A stretch of DNA of 64,000 nucleotides, taken from contig JBBPEB010000029.1 in the NCBI GenBank assembly GCA_039096225.1, positions 496,001-560,000 on the forward strand, read 5' to 3'. A program made the translations under genes and the position numbers. Numbering within the stretch: position 1 is the first letter of the stretch; each line of letters begins with the position of its first letter. The notes under the pieces are model-generated. The model worked only from the letters and a program-made list of their open reading frames with translations, was not told the DNA's origin and did not search any database. Below are positions 26,821 through 44,280 of this stretch, piece after piece. The stretch is from Blastocystis sp. Blastoise (taxonomy: Eukaryota; Sar; Bigyra; Opalinata; Blastocystidae).

Positions 26821-29537
26821 TAACTAGTATTTTATAAACATATATATATAATTATATATAAGTCAATAATATTATATATATATAATATATATATATACTT
26901 CAAAAGATCTATTTTGTGATAATTGATATTTCTTAATAAGCATTCTATTACTAAGTGAATAGATACATACATATTTGGATCGTCCTCCCGCGATTATATA
27001 CTGTCCATCAGGAGAATAACTAACAGAGGTGAAACACTTACCTATAAGGAAAATAGAGTTATATAATAAGTATAATAGAATGAATATTAATATAATAAAA
27101 ATAGTAAAAATATAATAAATATAATAAAAATATAATAAATATAATAAAAATATAATAAATATAATAAAAATATAATAAATATAATAAAATAAATAATAAA
27201 TATAATAAATAATTACCTATAGCAATATTTTCTAAGGCAACATTATCAGTAGTTCTTCTTCCTCCAGTTATATCTCTCTTTCCTTCAATAATTGTCTTAT
27301 TCACACCTATAAATAGAGTAATATAAGTATATAAATACTTGGGATACAATAATAAACAATTATAATAAAAAAAACTAAAATAAACAATTATAACTACTTA
27401 ATAATAATAATAATAAACTAAAATAAACAATTATAACTACTTAATAATACTATTAAAACTATTAAAACTATATACTTTGTTTAGCATCCCATACATAGAT
27501 ATCCCCATGTAAAGTAGTAGTACAAGCTTCTTCTCCATCTCCTCTCCAACTACAACTTAGTACTTCGCTATTATGGTCTAATACTTCTTTATTAGCACCA
27601 CCAAATATATCCCAAATAATAGCACTGTGATCCCAAGAAGTGGACATCAATAAAGAACCGCGGGGATCGAAGGAAACAGAAGAAATAGGTCCTTGATGAC
27701 CTTCTAGAATATCTAGTAATTTCCCTGTTCTTAAAGACCATATATATATATTGAATGGATCCATAGATCCAGCTGCTACTATATCACCTGAACTATAGAT
27801 ATATATATAATAATGATTATTATTATTATATATTATACAATTCTCAAAAAATAAAATAAAAGAATAAATAATAAATAATAATAAACAAATAATAAATAAT
27901 AATTATTATTATATATTATATACCTATCAACATTAACACAAGTAAATTGTACGGGTGTTGGAGTTGTGAGGGTTCTGAAATTACGATAACGAATTAAATC
28001 AAAAGCACGTACTGTACCATCTAGAGAGCACGTGACGAGCGCATGCCCTGATTTAACAAAACATACTCCAGTAACACTAGCAGTATGATCTTTAAATGTA
28101 ATATAACAATAACCTGTATTTGTGTTCCATAATTTAACTTTAGAATCTTCACCACCAGTAGCAATAACAGAACCATCTGGACTATAATCTAATGCATTTA
28201 TATTACAATAATGACCTTGTTGTTTTAATATATAAGTTTCTGACTGCCATTCCCATACTAATAATTGACCTAATTTACTTGAACCAAATGCTATCCTATA
28301 TATATAGAATATATAATATATTCATTTATTCATTTATTTAATATAATAATTCATTTATTCATTTATTTAATATAATATATTGATTTATTTATGTATTTAA
28401 TATAATAATTCATTATTTATGTATTTAATATAATAATTCATTTGTTTATTTATTTAATATAATAATTACAATAATAATATAAGCAAATAATAATAATAAT
28501 AAACAATCATATAAACAGAAACAAACAAATAATAATAATAATAATAATAATATATACCATTCTCCAGTACTATTAATAGCGCAAGTTGATAATTGTTTCT
28601 TACTAATAGTAAGTGTATGAATCATACTACATCCAGGCATTGTATATATACCAAAAGAACCATTACTAAAGCCACAAATTAACATTTTTGTTTCATGATT
28701 AAAATCACATGTTTCAATATGACTCTTCTTTTCTTCAATATAATTCTTCTTTGAAATCTTCCATAAACCACGATAATATTTACTTGTTTCAGTATCAGGA
28801 TGAAATTCTTCTTCATTATACATCTTTTGTAATTTTGGATTATGACTTAATTTTATTTGTTCATATTGTTCATCTGTCATCACATTCCAATTCCATTCAA
28901 AAACGCCACCATCAGAACATATCGAATATATACTCTTATCATCCTCTGATAAGTAGGCACCAACAATCTTTTCGTGATGACCAGATAATGTTAATGATTC
29001 AAATCCATTGAAATGTTCTACAGACCATAAACGTACAGTAGTATCTAAAGAGCCAGTTACTAAATAACGACCATCCTTACTCCAATCAATACAAGTAATA
29101 TCATCAGAATGACCAGCATATTCTTTAACTAATTCCATAGGAGCAAAATGTCTTTGTTCAGAAGGAGTACTCCAAATTTGAATAATACGCCCATGAGTAA
29201 CTGCCATATATTCATCATCTGGAGAAAATTTTATTTGATTTACAGGAACACCAAAATTAGTTCTATATAAGACAATTCTCTTCTTTAAATTGACAATAAT
29301 ATTACGACCTTCATCATCTACAGTTACAAGATAACGACCACTATGAGAAATAGCTATTTGAGCAATATTCATTCTTGCTTCAAAAGGAAGTGTATATGAA
29401 GTGTGGTTAACAAGATCAAAAACATTTACACGATTTCCAACAGGAGAGTATAAGATGTTTCCATCTGGAGAAAAGAGAACATTACCATTATTATATACGG
29501 CACCACAAAGATTGGCAAATCTATAAGAAAATCTCAT
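25549..29537 (-). CDS. PWP2: Periodic tryptophan protein 2 (PWP2/UTP1), SSU processome
   Basis: Seven exons: 29537-28558, 28295-27924, 27792-27476, 27306-27217, 27041-26899, 26786-26713, 26563-25549. They give 996 residues. It starts MRFSYRFANLCGAVY.NGNV like PWP2, then has 12-14 WD blades. Diagnostic stretches are GQLLVWEWQSETYILKQQGH, DGTVRAFDLIRYRNFRTL, DPFNIYIWSLRTGKLLDILE, GHQGPISSVSFDP, GKCFTSVSYSPDGQYIIAGG, and a helical C-terminal domain (LSQVTAITNTIPRLFLVRFL; YLEYYIIWCLTIFKVHG). PWP2 is a core UTP-B subunit binding the 5' ETS of pre-rRNA in the nucleolus. The C-terminus is an Asp/Asn/Glu-rich tail built partly from 24-bp repeats (about 25617-25740). Human and yeast proteins are about 920 residues; the extra length is this tail. 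Confidence 0.95.
25617..25740. repeat. 24-bp coding tandem repeat in PWP2 tail
   Basis: About five copies of a 24-bp unit with the core CATCGCTTGTATTATCATCA on the plus strand encode DDN/TSDDND repeats in the acidic tail of PWP2. Copies differ at synonymous positions only. Confidence 0.8.
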
Positions 29538-30141
29538 CTTTTTATTATTTCAGAATATTATAAAGTATGAGTTATATGCAAATTATTAATATAATCCCGT
29601 AACCTTTGTAATAAACAAAAAAATAGTTTATTCTCTTTTTTATAGGTAATTTTTTTATTAAGGTTTATTCATGATTATATAAAATAATGGGCGTCATTTT
29701 TCAAATAAATTTCTATTTTTCTACACGTTCATTATTATTGAATACATTGTTTTATATTCAAATATATTGTCATTTCGAAGCATTGAGAGAGTTATAGATT
29801 TTATAGAAAAAAAGATACGACATGAAAATGAAATTATTACTATAATTATTCCATGAACTTGCTAATATTTAGACTTTTGAATTTATAATCATTCATAAGA
29901 GTCTATACGAACATCTTTAGTTATTCACATGTCAGTTAGGTTGAAAAAATGAATGTAAAAAACATGTCTACGGTAAATAGTTACTAATATAGCAAAATAA
30001 AAAACAATACAACGTGATAACAATAGCTCATAGTTTATATACTCATACAATAAAAGCAATAATAGTACAAAAGAACAAAAACAAAATATTCTTTTCAACT
30101 AAAAAAAACACTAGAAAAGAGTAGCAATGATGAATATATAT
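29538..30141. other. Intergenic, 604 bp
   Basis: This gap lies between PWP2 (starts at 29537, minus) and the 3' end of AP-4 epsilon. It is rich in short A and T runs. No gene, RNA or repeat is recognised. Confidence 0.5.
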
Positions 30142-36333
<6,192 letters not shown>

Positions 36334-36593
36334 TTATTTTATTGATGTATCTTTATTGAGAATTAGAATAACAAAAATAATCTTTCTCAGTGTTCTTTCT
36401 GTTCAGTTATCTTAATGATTCTATCAATTATCTATAAATTTTATTAAAAAAAGTATAGTTGTCCCACAAAAAGCGAGATTCTCTAATATTAGCGAATTCT
36501 TCCTATATTTTTAATAATAATAACAAATATTTACTCTTTTTATATTTTCATTTTACTTCTTTATTTCTTGTTATCTACATACAAATTAATCGA

Positions 36594-37126
36594 ATGGACA
36601 TAGAACAACCAGTTACTGAGTCTCTAAAACTGGTAAACACAAAACAAACACAAACCACGTATTCAACCGAATCATGTTATGTTCTTTTGGAGTTTGAAGG
36701 AAATGTATTAAAATATAGTTTTACAACAGATTTAATTGTTAATATTCTTGATGATGCAATAAAATCTATGTTTGGATTAGTTTCTGGAAGTGAATTAGTC
36801 TTTGAAATTGTCACAATTCAACAACCTTATGTTATTTTAAGGTTGCTTAAGAAGTATGTTTTTTATTTGAAATCATTTTTTTTAAGGATATATAATTATA
36901 AATAAACTTGGTTTAACAAAATAAGATTTCACATTTCTCTATGTATAGACACTATTTGGCTTTTCATGCAGTTTGTGCATCCAATTATAGTTATCATAGT
37001 TCTCCATGTCGTATCAATGTTGTTAAAATGTATATATTCTTTTTTATAACAATATTTCATCTATTATTTACTTATAGGTCAAATTACTTGTTTTCTATGT
37101 ATTCATGTTTATCAAACCTAAGGTAA
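36594..37126 (+). CDS. Rpp14/Pop5-like RNase P/MRP subunit (probable)
   Basis: Three exons: 36594-36853, 36949-37029, 37078-37126. They give 129 residues. The pattern SCYVLLEFEGNVLKYSF..DLIVNILDDAIKSMFGLVSGSELVFEIVTIQQPYVILRLLKKHYLAF has the Rpp14/Pop5 order: a first beta strand, a helix ending in the small-FG-x-x-G turn, then a strand with ...LR. followed by a helix and CRINVVKMS as the last strand. Family size (110-170 residues) fits. It would be a protein cofactor of RNase P or RNase MRP in tRNA and rRNA maturation. The ATG at 36594 is the first in frame; it faces AP-4 epsilon across a 260-bp divergent promoter. Similarity is by pattern only, so a different small alpha/beta protein is possible. 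Confidence 0.5.
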
Positions 37127-37326
37127 TTTTATATGTTTGTTTTGTTTCACATGTATATATTATCATTCTTCTAAATATAATAATTTATAACAAAACAAAA
37201 TTTAAAAACAGTTCAAATTATTTTACATAAATAGGAAAAATAGATATACAATAAAATATCACAAAAAGAAACCATCAATATGTATTTATTTTAGTAGAAA
37301 CAATAAGGATTTTCTCTTTCATCACC

Positions 37327-39127
37327 TTAATAACCACGGTACATACCATTCATTTGTTGTTGGCCATACATACCCATTTGTTGTTGAGGCATGCCATATC
37401 CCATTTGTTGAGGCATACCATAACCCATTTGTTGTTGAGGCATACCGTAACTCATTTGTTGTTGAGGCATACCATAACCCATATTCATATTCATAGGAGC
37501 AGCAGCCTTAGCAGCAGGTTTAGCAGGAGTAGAAGTAGCAGGAGTATCATCACCAAGATTATCAAGAGAGAATAAATCATCATACTTAGACTTCTTCTTA
37601 GGTTCAGGAGCAGGAGCAGAAACAGCCATGGGAGAAGCAGCCATAGGAGCAGGAGCAACACTAGCGCCAAAAACATCATCTAAACCACCAGTAGAAATAG
37701 TGGCAGGAGCAGCAGCAGGAGCGGGAGCAGCACCGAAAACATCATCAAAATCGGCAGCAGGTTCAGCAGCAGGCTCAGCGGCAACATCAAAACCAAATCC
37801 GTCGTCTTCTTCTTCTTCTTCTTCAACAGCCTTCTTAGATTTCTTAGCAGCAGCCTTCTTTACAGGAGCCTTCTTAGCAACCTTCTTCTTAGGTTTTTCT
37901 TCTTCTTCTTCTTCCTCTTCTTCTTCTTCTTCAACAACCTTTTTAGCCTTCTTAGTTACCTTCTTCTTAGGCTTTTCTTCTTCTTCATCATCTTCGAAAT
38001 CACCAGAAACAGGAGCAGCCTTCTTGACTACCTTCTTAGCAGTCTTCTTCTTAGGCTTTTCTTCTTCTTCATCATCATCAAAATCATCATAATCAACCTT
38101 CTTAGACTTCTTAGCAGTCTTCTTCTTAGGTCTTTCTTCTTCTTCATCATCATCATCATAACTATATATATATATTTTTAATAAGATATATATTTATATA
38201 AAGTATTTAGTTTAATGATGTATAAAAAAATTTAAAAAAAAAAAACAAATAGAATTTGTTAATAAAATTTAATAATATAATATATATAATGTATACGATT
38301 TAGTACTCTTCTTAATAGGACTATATAAAGGATAAAATATTAGAAAACAATTTTATTAAATAAAAGAATATATATAAACATACGCAGGGTTTCTTCCAGC
38401 AGGAACAGGAGCTACAGGACCAGAACCAACAGAAGTTTCGCGAGAACTTAATTTAGCTCTTAATTCCTTAGCCTTCTTTCTTTCCATACGAATTCTATCA
38501 TCATCATCTAATAATTCAACAATTTGACGAGATTTTTCACGAACTATAAAGAAAATATATATTTTTGTTATTACTTTAAAAAGTTGCAAGAGAAGAGAAT
38601 ACCAGAAAAAAACAATCGTATAACATCAATAAATAAGGATAAAAAAATAAAATAATTCAAAGTATTTACTTCCTTGACCTCTTTCAAGTTGACCTTCCTT
38701 GAAACTGAATTCTTGAAGAGTATTCATATATAAAACGTTGCTTCTGGCATCATCAATAAATTGAGCAGCACCGTTTTTAATAAGATGTTCAACAATAGTA
38801 AGAGCCTAGAAGGAATAAAAGTATTTAAAAAATAATAATTTTACGAAAAATAATCATTAGATAAAAAGAATTTAAAAAAATATAAATACCTTGAAAATTT
38901 GTCTCCAGTTCTTAGGAGGAAGCTTTAAGGTTTTCCATAAAGCAGCACAAATAGAAGCATATGATTCAGCATCCTTGGTAGCATCGGCTAATTCAGCCAT
39001 AGCAGTACCAGAAACACCCCAGTTTTCATTAGAAAGGGAAGTAGCTAATGTTTTATCGATAGCAGTCTGTTTTCTACATAAAACAATTACGAAAAAAGAT
39101 ACATAAAAAATACTTAAAAAGACTCAT
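37327..39127 (-). CDS. ENTH-domain epsin-like clathrin/adaptor accessory protein
   Basis: Six exons: 39127-39114, 39073-38890, 38805-38670, 38543-38384, 38320-38297, 38161-37327. They give 450 residues. The N-terminal ENTH domain is clear: TSLSNENWGVSGTAMAELAD, NWRQIFKALTIVEHLIKNGA, FIDDARSNVLYMNTLQEFSF, REKSRQIVELLDDDDRIRMERKKAKELR. It would bind phosphoinositides on endosomes, Golgi or plasma membrane. The rest is disordered: four alternating blocks of acidic runs and KPKKKxxKK, then two DDVFG motifs in Ala/Pro-rich sequence, a DDLFSL motif resembling clathrin or adaptor boxes, and a C-terminal GYGMPQQQM repeat. The long Lys/Glu blocks are unusual for epsins. Domain order could also fit EpsinR/Ent3. 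Confidence 0.9.
37360..37490. repeat. Coding repeats GYGMPQQQM in the ENTH gene
   Basis: Four to five copies of a 24- to 27-bp unit (plus-strand core CATTTGTTGTTGAGGCATACC) encode Gly-Tyr-Gly-Met-Pro-Gln repeats near the C-terminus. Confidence 0.85.
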
Positions 39128-40186
39128 TTTTTAAGAATAAGAAGATATAATGGATATAATTGATATAATTTCTTAACAAAAATTATTCTTGAAAGATAAA
39201 ACCTCATCGGAACTCAAATTTGTGATGACGAGACTTCTGGTTCATTATCAAGCTTTAGAACCGCATCTTTTTTTTGATAAATTCCGACGTGGTGTTTTTG
39301 TTAGAAAACAAGAATAATCATTGGTCTATTTGGAGATTACATCTTTTCTATTTGATACAAAAGCGAGTTTTAATATTTATGAAACAATGCCGATTCTGAC
39401 TGGAAGTCAGCAAATAATCTAAAAATTAACATTTCATTCATATCCTAGTTGTATTGAAAAAAAGGAGAAAAACTATGTCGAAAATGGGAAAACGAGAGAA
39501 TTTGCCAAGAGATTCCGTAGCAAAAAGAGGAATAGCAATTCTTCTACTTTAAAACTTGTAAAGAATAAAACTCTCTAGAAATACGTCAGTGATGAAAACC
39601 CTGTATAAGAGGGTTTTTATAGATTCATTTTGTTTTTGTTTTAATGTCAGTTAATATGTTGGATTATTCATGATATTTATAATTTTTATTTAGAATATAC
39701 ATATATACATGCTGTTTAATTATGAATGAGATAGAAAACACACAATTGATTGTAATCAAAGTAGTCATATATGAAAAGGAGTCATATAAAATTATATTAA
39801 ACGTTGGGATAGACTATGTATATAAATATATTACTAGAATGGTTGATATATTTATACTTTTTAAAAATATTTATGGAGATTTGTTATTCCACGTCAACCT
39901 ATTGTATTAATTCAATTTTATTTTTTATTCTTATTTAGTATTTAAAGATTGTATTGATGTTTTCTTAAAAAATAAGATTCTATTCGTCTAATAGATATAA
40001 TCGAAGTGAATCCATTATAAAGAGATCAAGCAAACTATTTGTTTATATACATAATCATTAAAAAATAAATAAATAAATAAATATGATGATATAGAATATA
40101 ATTAGATTCTTTAAAACACATAGCAAAGAAAAAATATATAGTGTTTAAAAATAAAAATTATAAATCAATAAAGAATAGTATTATGT
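39128..40186. other. Intergenic region, 1.06 kb, with small structured pieces
   Basis: This region is upstream of the ENTH gene and downstream of the MYND-ADD gene. Near 39200-39275 is a stretch less AT-rich than its surroundings that ends in eight T, resembling a Pol III stop. A perfect hairpin CTGACT-GGA-AGTCAG lies at 39396-39410, and AAAACCC-(9)-GGGTTTT at 39595-39617. A 62-codon ORF at 39722-39910 (+) has no recognisable family. None of these is assigned a function. Confidence 0.3.
39722..39910 (+). CDS. Small hypothetical ORF
   Basis: A 62-codon ATG-to-TAA ORF without low complexity (starts MNEIENTQLIVIKVVIYEKE, ends NIYGDLLFHVNLLY). No homologue is recognised, no matching splice partner is seen, and it stands alone in a 1-kb gap. 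Chance is likely. Confidence 0.15.
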   Translation: MNEIENTQLIVIKVVIYEKESYKIILNVGIDYVYKYITRMVDIFILFKNIYGDLLFHVNLLY

Positions 40187-40358
40187 TTATTGAGATAAAG
40201 CTTCTGAGATACAGCTTTCAGGATGAGAACAGAAGATACAATGCCATTGTTCTTTACTTTTAATAATATCCCACTAAATATATAATTCAATATATTTAAA
40301 GTTTAATATATATATATAAATAAATGTGATTTAAAAAATAGATTATTAGAAATAATTA

Positions 40359-40392
<34 letters not shown>

Positions 40393-42600
40393 TCATGTGT
40401 ACCAAGATGAAGTAGAACACAACGATCGCACATAGATCGTTGACAATTCTGACAAGGAATGACTAAGCCTCCGTCACCACACATACGACAATACTTATCT
40501 TTACCTTGCTATATATATATGATATAATATTATTTCTTGAATATAATATATATAAAGTTATGAATATATATATAAGATATTAATAGTATTATTAAAGTAT
40601 GTAAGAGAATGATAATAAATAGAAATTATAATTAATATATATATATCCATATAATGCTATAGTTATAACTATATATAATTCTATAGTTATAACTATATAT
40701 AATTCTATAGTTATAACTATATATAATTCTATATACGGATAATTCCCAATTTCCAGTATTATAGAATGAGAAGCATTGATCACAAAGATAAGCTGTCTTG
40801 AAATAAGGATGATCTACTAATTTCTATATATATATAATAATAATAATAATGTAATAATAAAATAATTAATACTTAAATATATAGATTAAATGTATAAAAA
40901 CAATATGTATAAAAATAATTTGATTAATAATAATAATATATATATATATACATTAGTACTACCACAACGTGTACAGAAATGTCTTTCAACACCATTATTA
41001 GGATAAAGAGAAAGAGGATTAATAATATCTGCTTCAGCGAATTCATTTACCCAAGGAGAAGTAATACCTAATTTACGAGCTATTTGAACTATATAATCCT
41101 TTATCTATATATATACACTTATAATAATAATATTGTTAAATGGTTATTTATAAATAAAAAGATTTCTTTTTTTTCTAAAAATAAAAACTGAATAGAATAT
41201 AAATACATATTTAAATAAATAATAAATATAAATATAAATATAAATATAAACACAGAATACTATATAATAATAAAAAAACAGACTTTTTATATTTAAACAA
41301 ATAAATAAATCTAGAATCGTATATAATAATAAAAATATAAAATCAATATATATATATATATATATACAGATTGAAGAGAGTTTGAACAAGTAGGAAGTTC
41401 ATGTAATTGAATAGGAGTATAACGACGAATAGCTTGATTCAAATTCTTTATATATATTATATATATATTTAGATTAAAAATATACAAATAGTCAAAATTT
41501 AAGACAGAATAAATATAATTTCTTGAATAGATACATAATAAAAAAACACAAAAAAAAACACAATATATATATATATATACAGAAGTAATATTAATGAAAT
41601 CGCTAGGAGTATGAGCTTTACTTAAAAATACAGTAGCTTTATCAGTCAACTTAAATTCCTTATATTGTCTATATATATTAATATATATATAAAGTCAAAG
41701 AAAAATAGAAAATATATATAATCATACATATAATAATATATATATTTCAAAAAATAAAAACATATATTTATACATAGAATACAAATAATATAATAATATA
41801 ATTTTTAAAATATATAAATACTTTTTACAGAAGATAACAATACGTTCAATAGCTTTTCTAAAGGCAATAAGACAAGGGGGAACAAATAAAATAATTTCTT
41901 TATCTTTTATTGGTTTTTCTGATTTTATTACAGATTGACGTGTTGACTTTTTAGGAGTAACAATTCTTTTTTTAATTTCTTCTTTAACAACAACAGGAGT
42001 TACTTTAACAGCAGATTTCACTTGTTTTGTAGATTTAGCTGATTTAGAACTCGATTTAGAATCAGATTTAGTAGTTATTTTGGTTGTTTTTCGAGAAGTA
42101 CGTGAACGGCTTTTAAGAGGTGTACGCTCTTCAAGCTGAGGAGTAGGAGGAGAAGAACGTTTCTTTGAAGAGATAGGACTTTTAGTAACGGATCGTTTTG
42201 AAGTTTCAGGCTCTTGTTGTTGTTCATTAGATTCATTTTCATTTTCACCTATATAATTTATATATATATATATATATAATGATAGTAATAATATTCATCA
42301 AGTATAGAATAAACTAATGTTTAAATAAAGAACGATATATACTATGAGAAGCATCATCTACAGTTTCATTTAATAAATCATTTTGTTTTTGAAGTTCTAT
42401 ACACTCCTTTTGATGATTAGGCCAATCTTTTCTTTGGCATTCATTAGAGCAATAATATACAGCTTTACAGTTAGAGCATCTATATTTATTAAGGTACATA
42501 TAAAGAATAAATCAAAATAGAAAAATATCAAAAAAGGATATCTATATTTTGCAGGTTGGGTACAGCCAAGTGCCATGCAATCGTGATTTGCAACTTCCAT
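40187..42600 (-). CDS. MYND zinc finger plus ADD (ATRX-DNMT3-type) zinc finger protein
   Basis: Nine exons: 42600-42542, 42479-42343, 42248-41822, 41668-41581, 41445-41368, 41104-40952, 40823-40737, 40508-40392, 40273-40187. They give 410 residues. Residues about 8-47 form a MYND finger (CMALGCTQPAKYRCSNC, YYCSNECQRKDWPNHQKEC). A Ser/Lys/Thr-rich basic linker with SPI, TPL and TPK sites follows, then a helical domain of unknown type. The C-terminus matches the DNMT3 ADD domain: a GATA-like part HFCTRCGSTNKLVDHPYF...LCDQCFSFYN, then a PHD-like part YCRMCGDGGLVIPCQNCQRSMCDRCV...WHCIFC. ADD domains read unmodified histone H3 tails; MYND fingers bind proline-rich partners. A chromatin reader or corepressor is likely. 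The first intron is AT-AG (U12-type). I know of no standard protein with this domain pair. Confidence 0.85.
40657..40728. repeat. 24-bp tandem repeat, three copies
   Basis: Three perfect copies of a 24-bp unit beginning CTATAGTTATAACTATATAT lie in an intron of the MYND-ADD gene. The unit itself is nearly palindromic (CTATAGTTATAACTATA), so it could form hairpins. Confidence 0.9.
42480..42541 (-). other. U12-type AT-AG intron in the MYND-ADD gene
   Basis: This 62-nt intron starts ATATCCTTTT and ends AAATATAG, with ACCTTAAT 11-12 nt before the 3' end. All three fit minor-spliceosome signals: 5' ATATCCTT, branch TCCTTAAC and a short branch-to-acceptor distance. Splicing joins AG to A, giving the Arg of KYR and then CSNC, and so restores the MYND finger without a frame shift. 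No GT donor exists here. Confidence 0.75.
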
Positions 42601-44280
42601 TTTCTTAAAAGAATGTATTATCAAAGAACTATGAAAGATAGATTTCTTTTAATTTCAAATATAAAATTGGTTCACTTATAAATGGTAGATTCTCAAAACT
42701 TTCAAGTGCATATCAAAAAACAATGAAATAAATTAAAATCCCACGGGGGAAAAACAAACCGAAGTTTTTCTTTTATTTCTATTATTTGCTTGAATACCAA
42801 CTCCATCATCTATATTCAATAATAGGTTCTACATATAACTAGTTATAGCAAATGTGACATGATCTAGATCAATAGACAATCGTATGTGTTGACATCGAGT
42901 TCTTAAATTATGAACTATAGATAAAGAATTCTTCATTAGAATACATTGATTTAGAAACCAGTAGTTTTAAATATCTGATATTATGCAAAATGAATCAATA
43001 AAAATCTTTTGTCTATGTTATTTTTATAAATAGCATAAAAAAATATATTTTAAATGATATATTCATTGAAACAAAATACATAGAAAGCATTAACAATAGA
43101 CTAAATGAAATGAAGAGTATCGTAATCTCTATTATAATCTTTTTTGAAAACTTATAATATATCTCTGTATCCATTTATGTTCATTGAGCTTATTTTCATA
43201 GTGAATCCAAAAAGTAGTTTATGCACATCCACACAAAAAAATAGGGTATACTTGTTATTTTCACAATTAATTACTTTCTATATACTAAAGAATAGATTAT
43301 AATATGTTTTTTCATTTTTTAATTGTAATGAGATCACTAACAAGACATGAATACTCTTCTTAAAATGTAAAAAACGTTAATAACTTATAGAATGAAGTAT
43401 ACCTACATAGAAACTATAGATAAATCGTCAATATAAAGGAAATAGTCAAAATACAGAGGTTAAATACTAAAAAAGAAAGAAATCCATTCGTTTTTACTCT
43501 TCCCTTTATGTTTTATGATTTCATATACTTTAATAGAGTCTAAAAATTAAAATATATTCATTTTTATATATAGAATCATATTATTAATAGATATTACATT
43601 TCTTTTTGCTTTGTTGCAATACAATATTGTAACATGTGATTAATTAGATGTATAAATTTACGCATTATGCTCATTTAATGATCTAACATAATATAAAAAT
43701 GGATAAAAGTATGCATAAAATGTGATCTGATGTTATGATGATGTATGGAATTTTTTTTGTGTTATATATTTAGATAATATTTATATATGTATAATGCTGA
43801 GAGTAATCATATGTAATACATTATTATCATTCATTGTTCTAATGATTTAAAACAGAGATATAGATATTTGTTAAATAGATTATACTATTTTTAGATAAAA
43901 TATATCATTTAATGTGATGTAGGTGTTTTGGAATATGTATTTAGGAATTATAATGTTATATTTCATTGAATTGAGAATTTTTGTTCGTTCAAGCAATCTT
44001 ATTTTTGCGTTCTTCATCAATATTTTTATTAAACATACTATAAAAATGTTCTTATGATATTATTTACTATCTTCTAATCAATTAATACCGTTTTATATAG
44101 TTTAAAATGAAAAACAAACAGAAAATGTTTTCATTATTATTACATTTGATAATAATTGTAATTTTATAAATTAAATATACAAAATAAAGAAGAAGAGAGG
44201 AGATTTTCTACAATAGAGTTTTGAAAAAAATGAGAAAAATAAAAAAAAATACAAATAGATAATATATATATATAACTAGA
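42601..44280. other. Gene-free region, 1.68 kb
   Basis: This is the longest stretch without repeats or genes, between the MYND-ADD start and the CPSF2 3' end (both minus). It lacks the long (TA)n runs of introns and has no ORF worth noting. I saw no tRNA-like or snRNA-like fold by eye. Confidence 0.4.

Noticed and set aside
37628-38092. Plus-strand Ala/Ser/Phe-rich ORF opposite the ENTH gene
   Set aside because: Antisense of the Lys/Glu and Ala/Pro-rich exon; no family resemblance.
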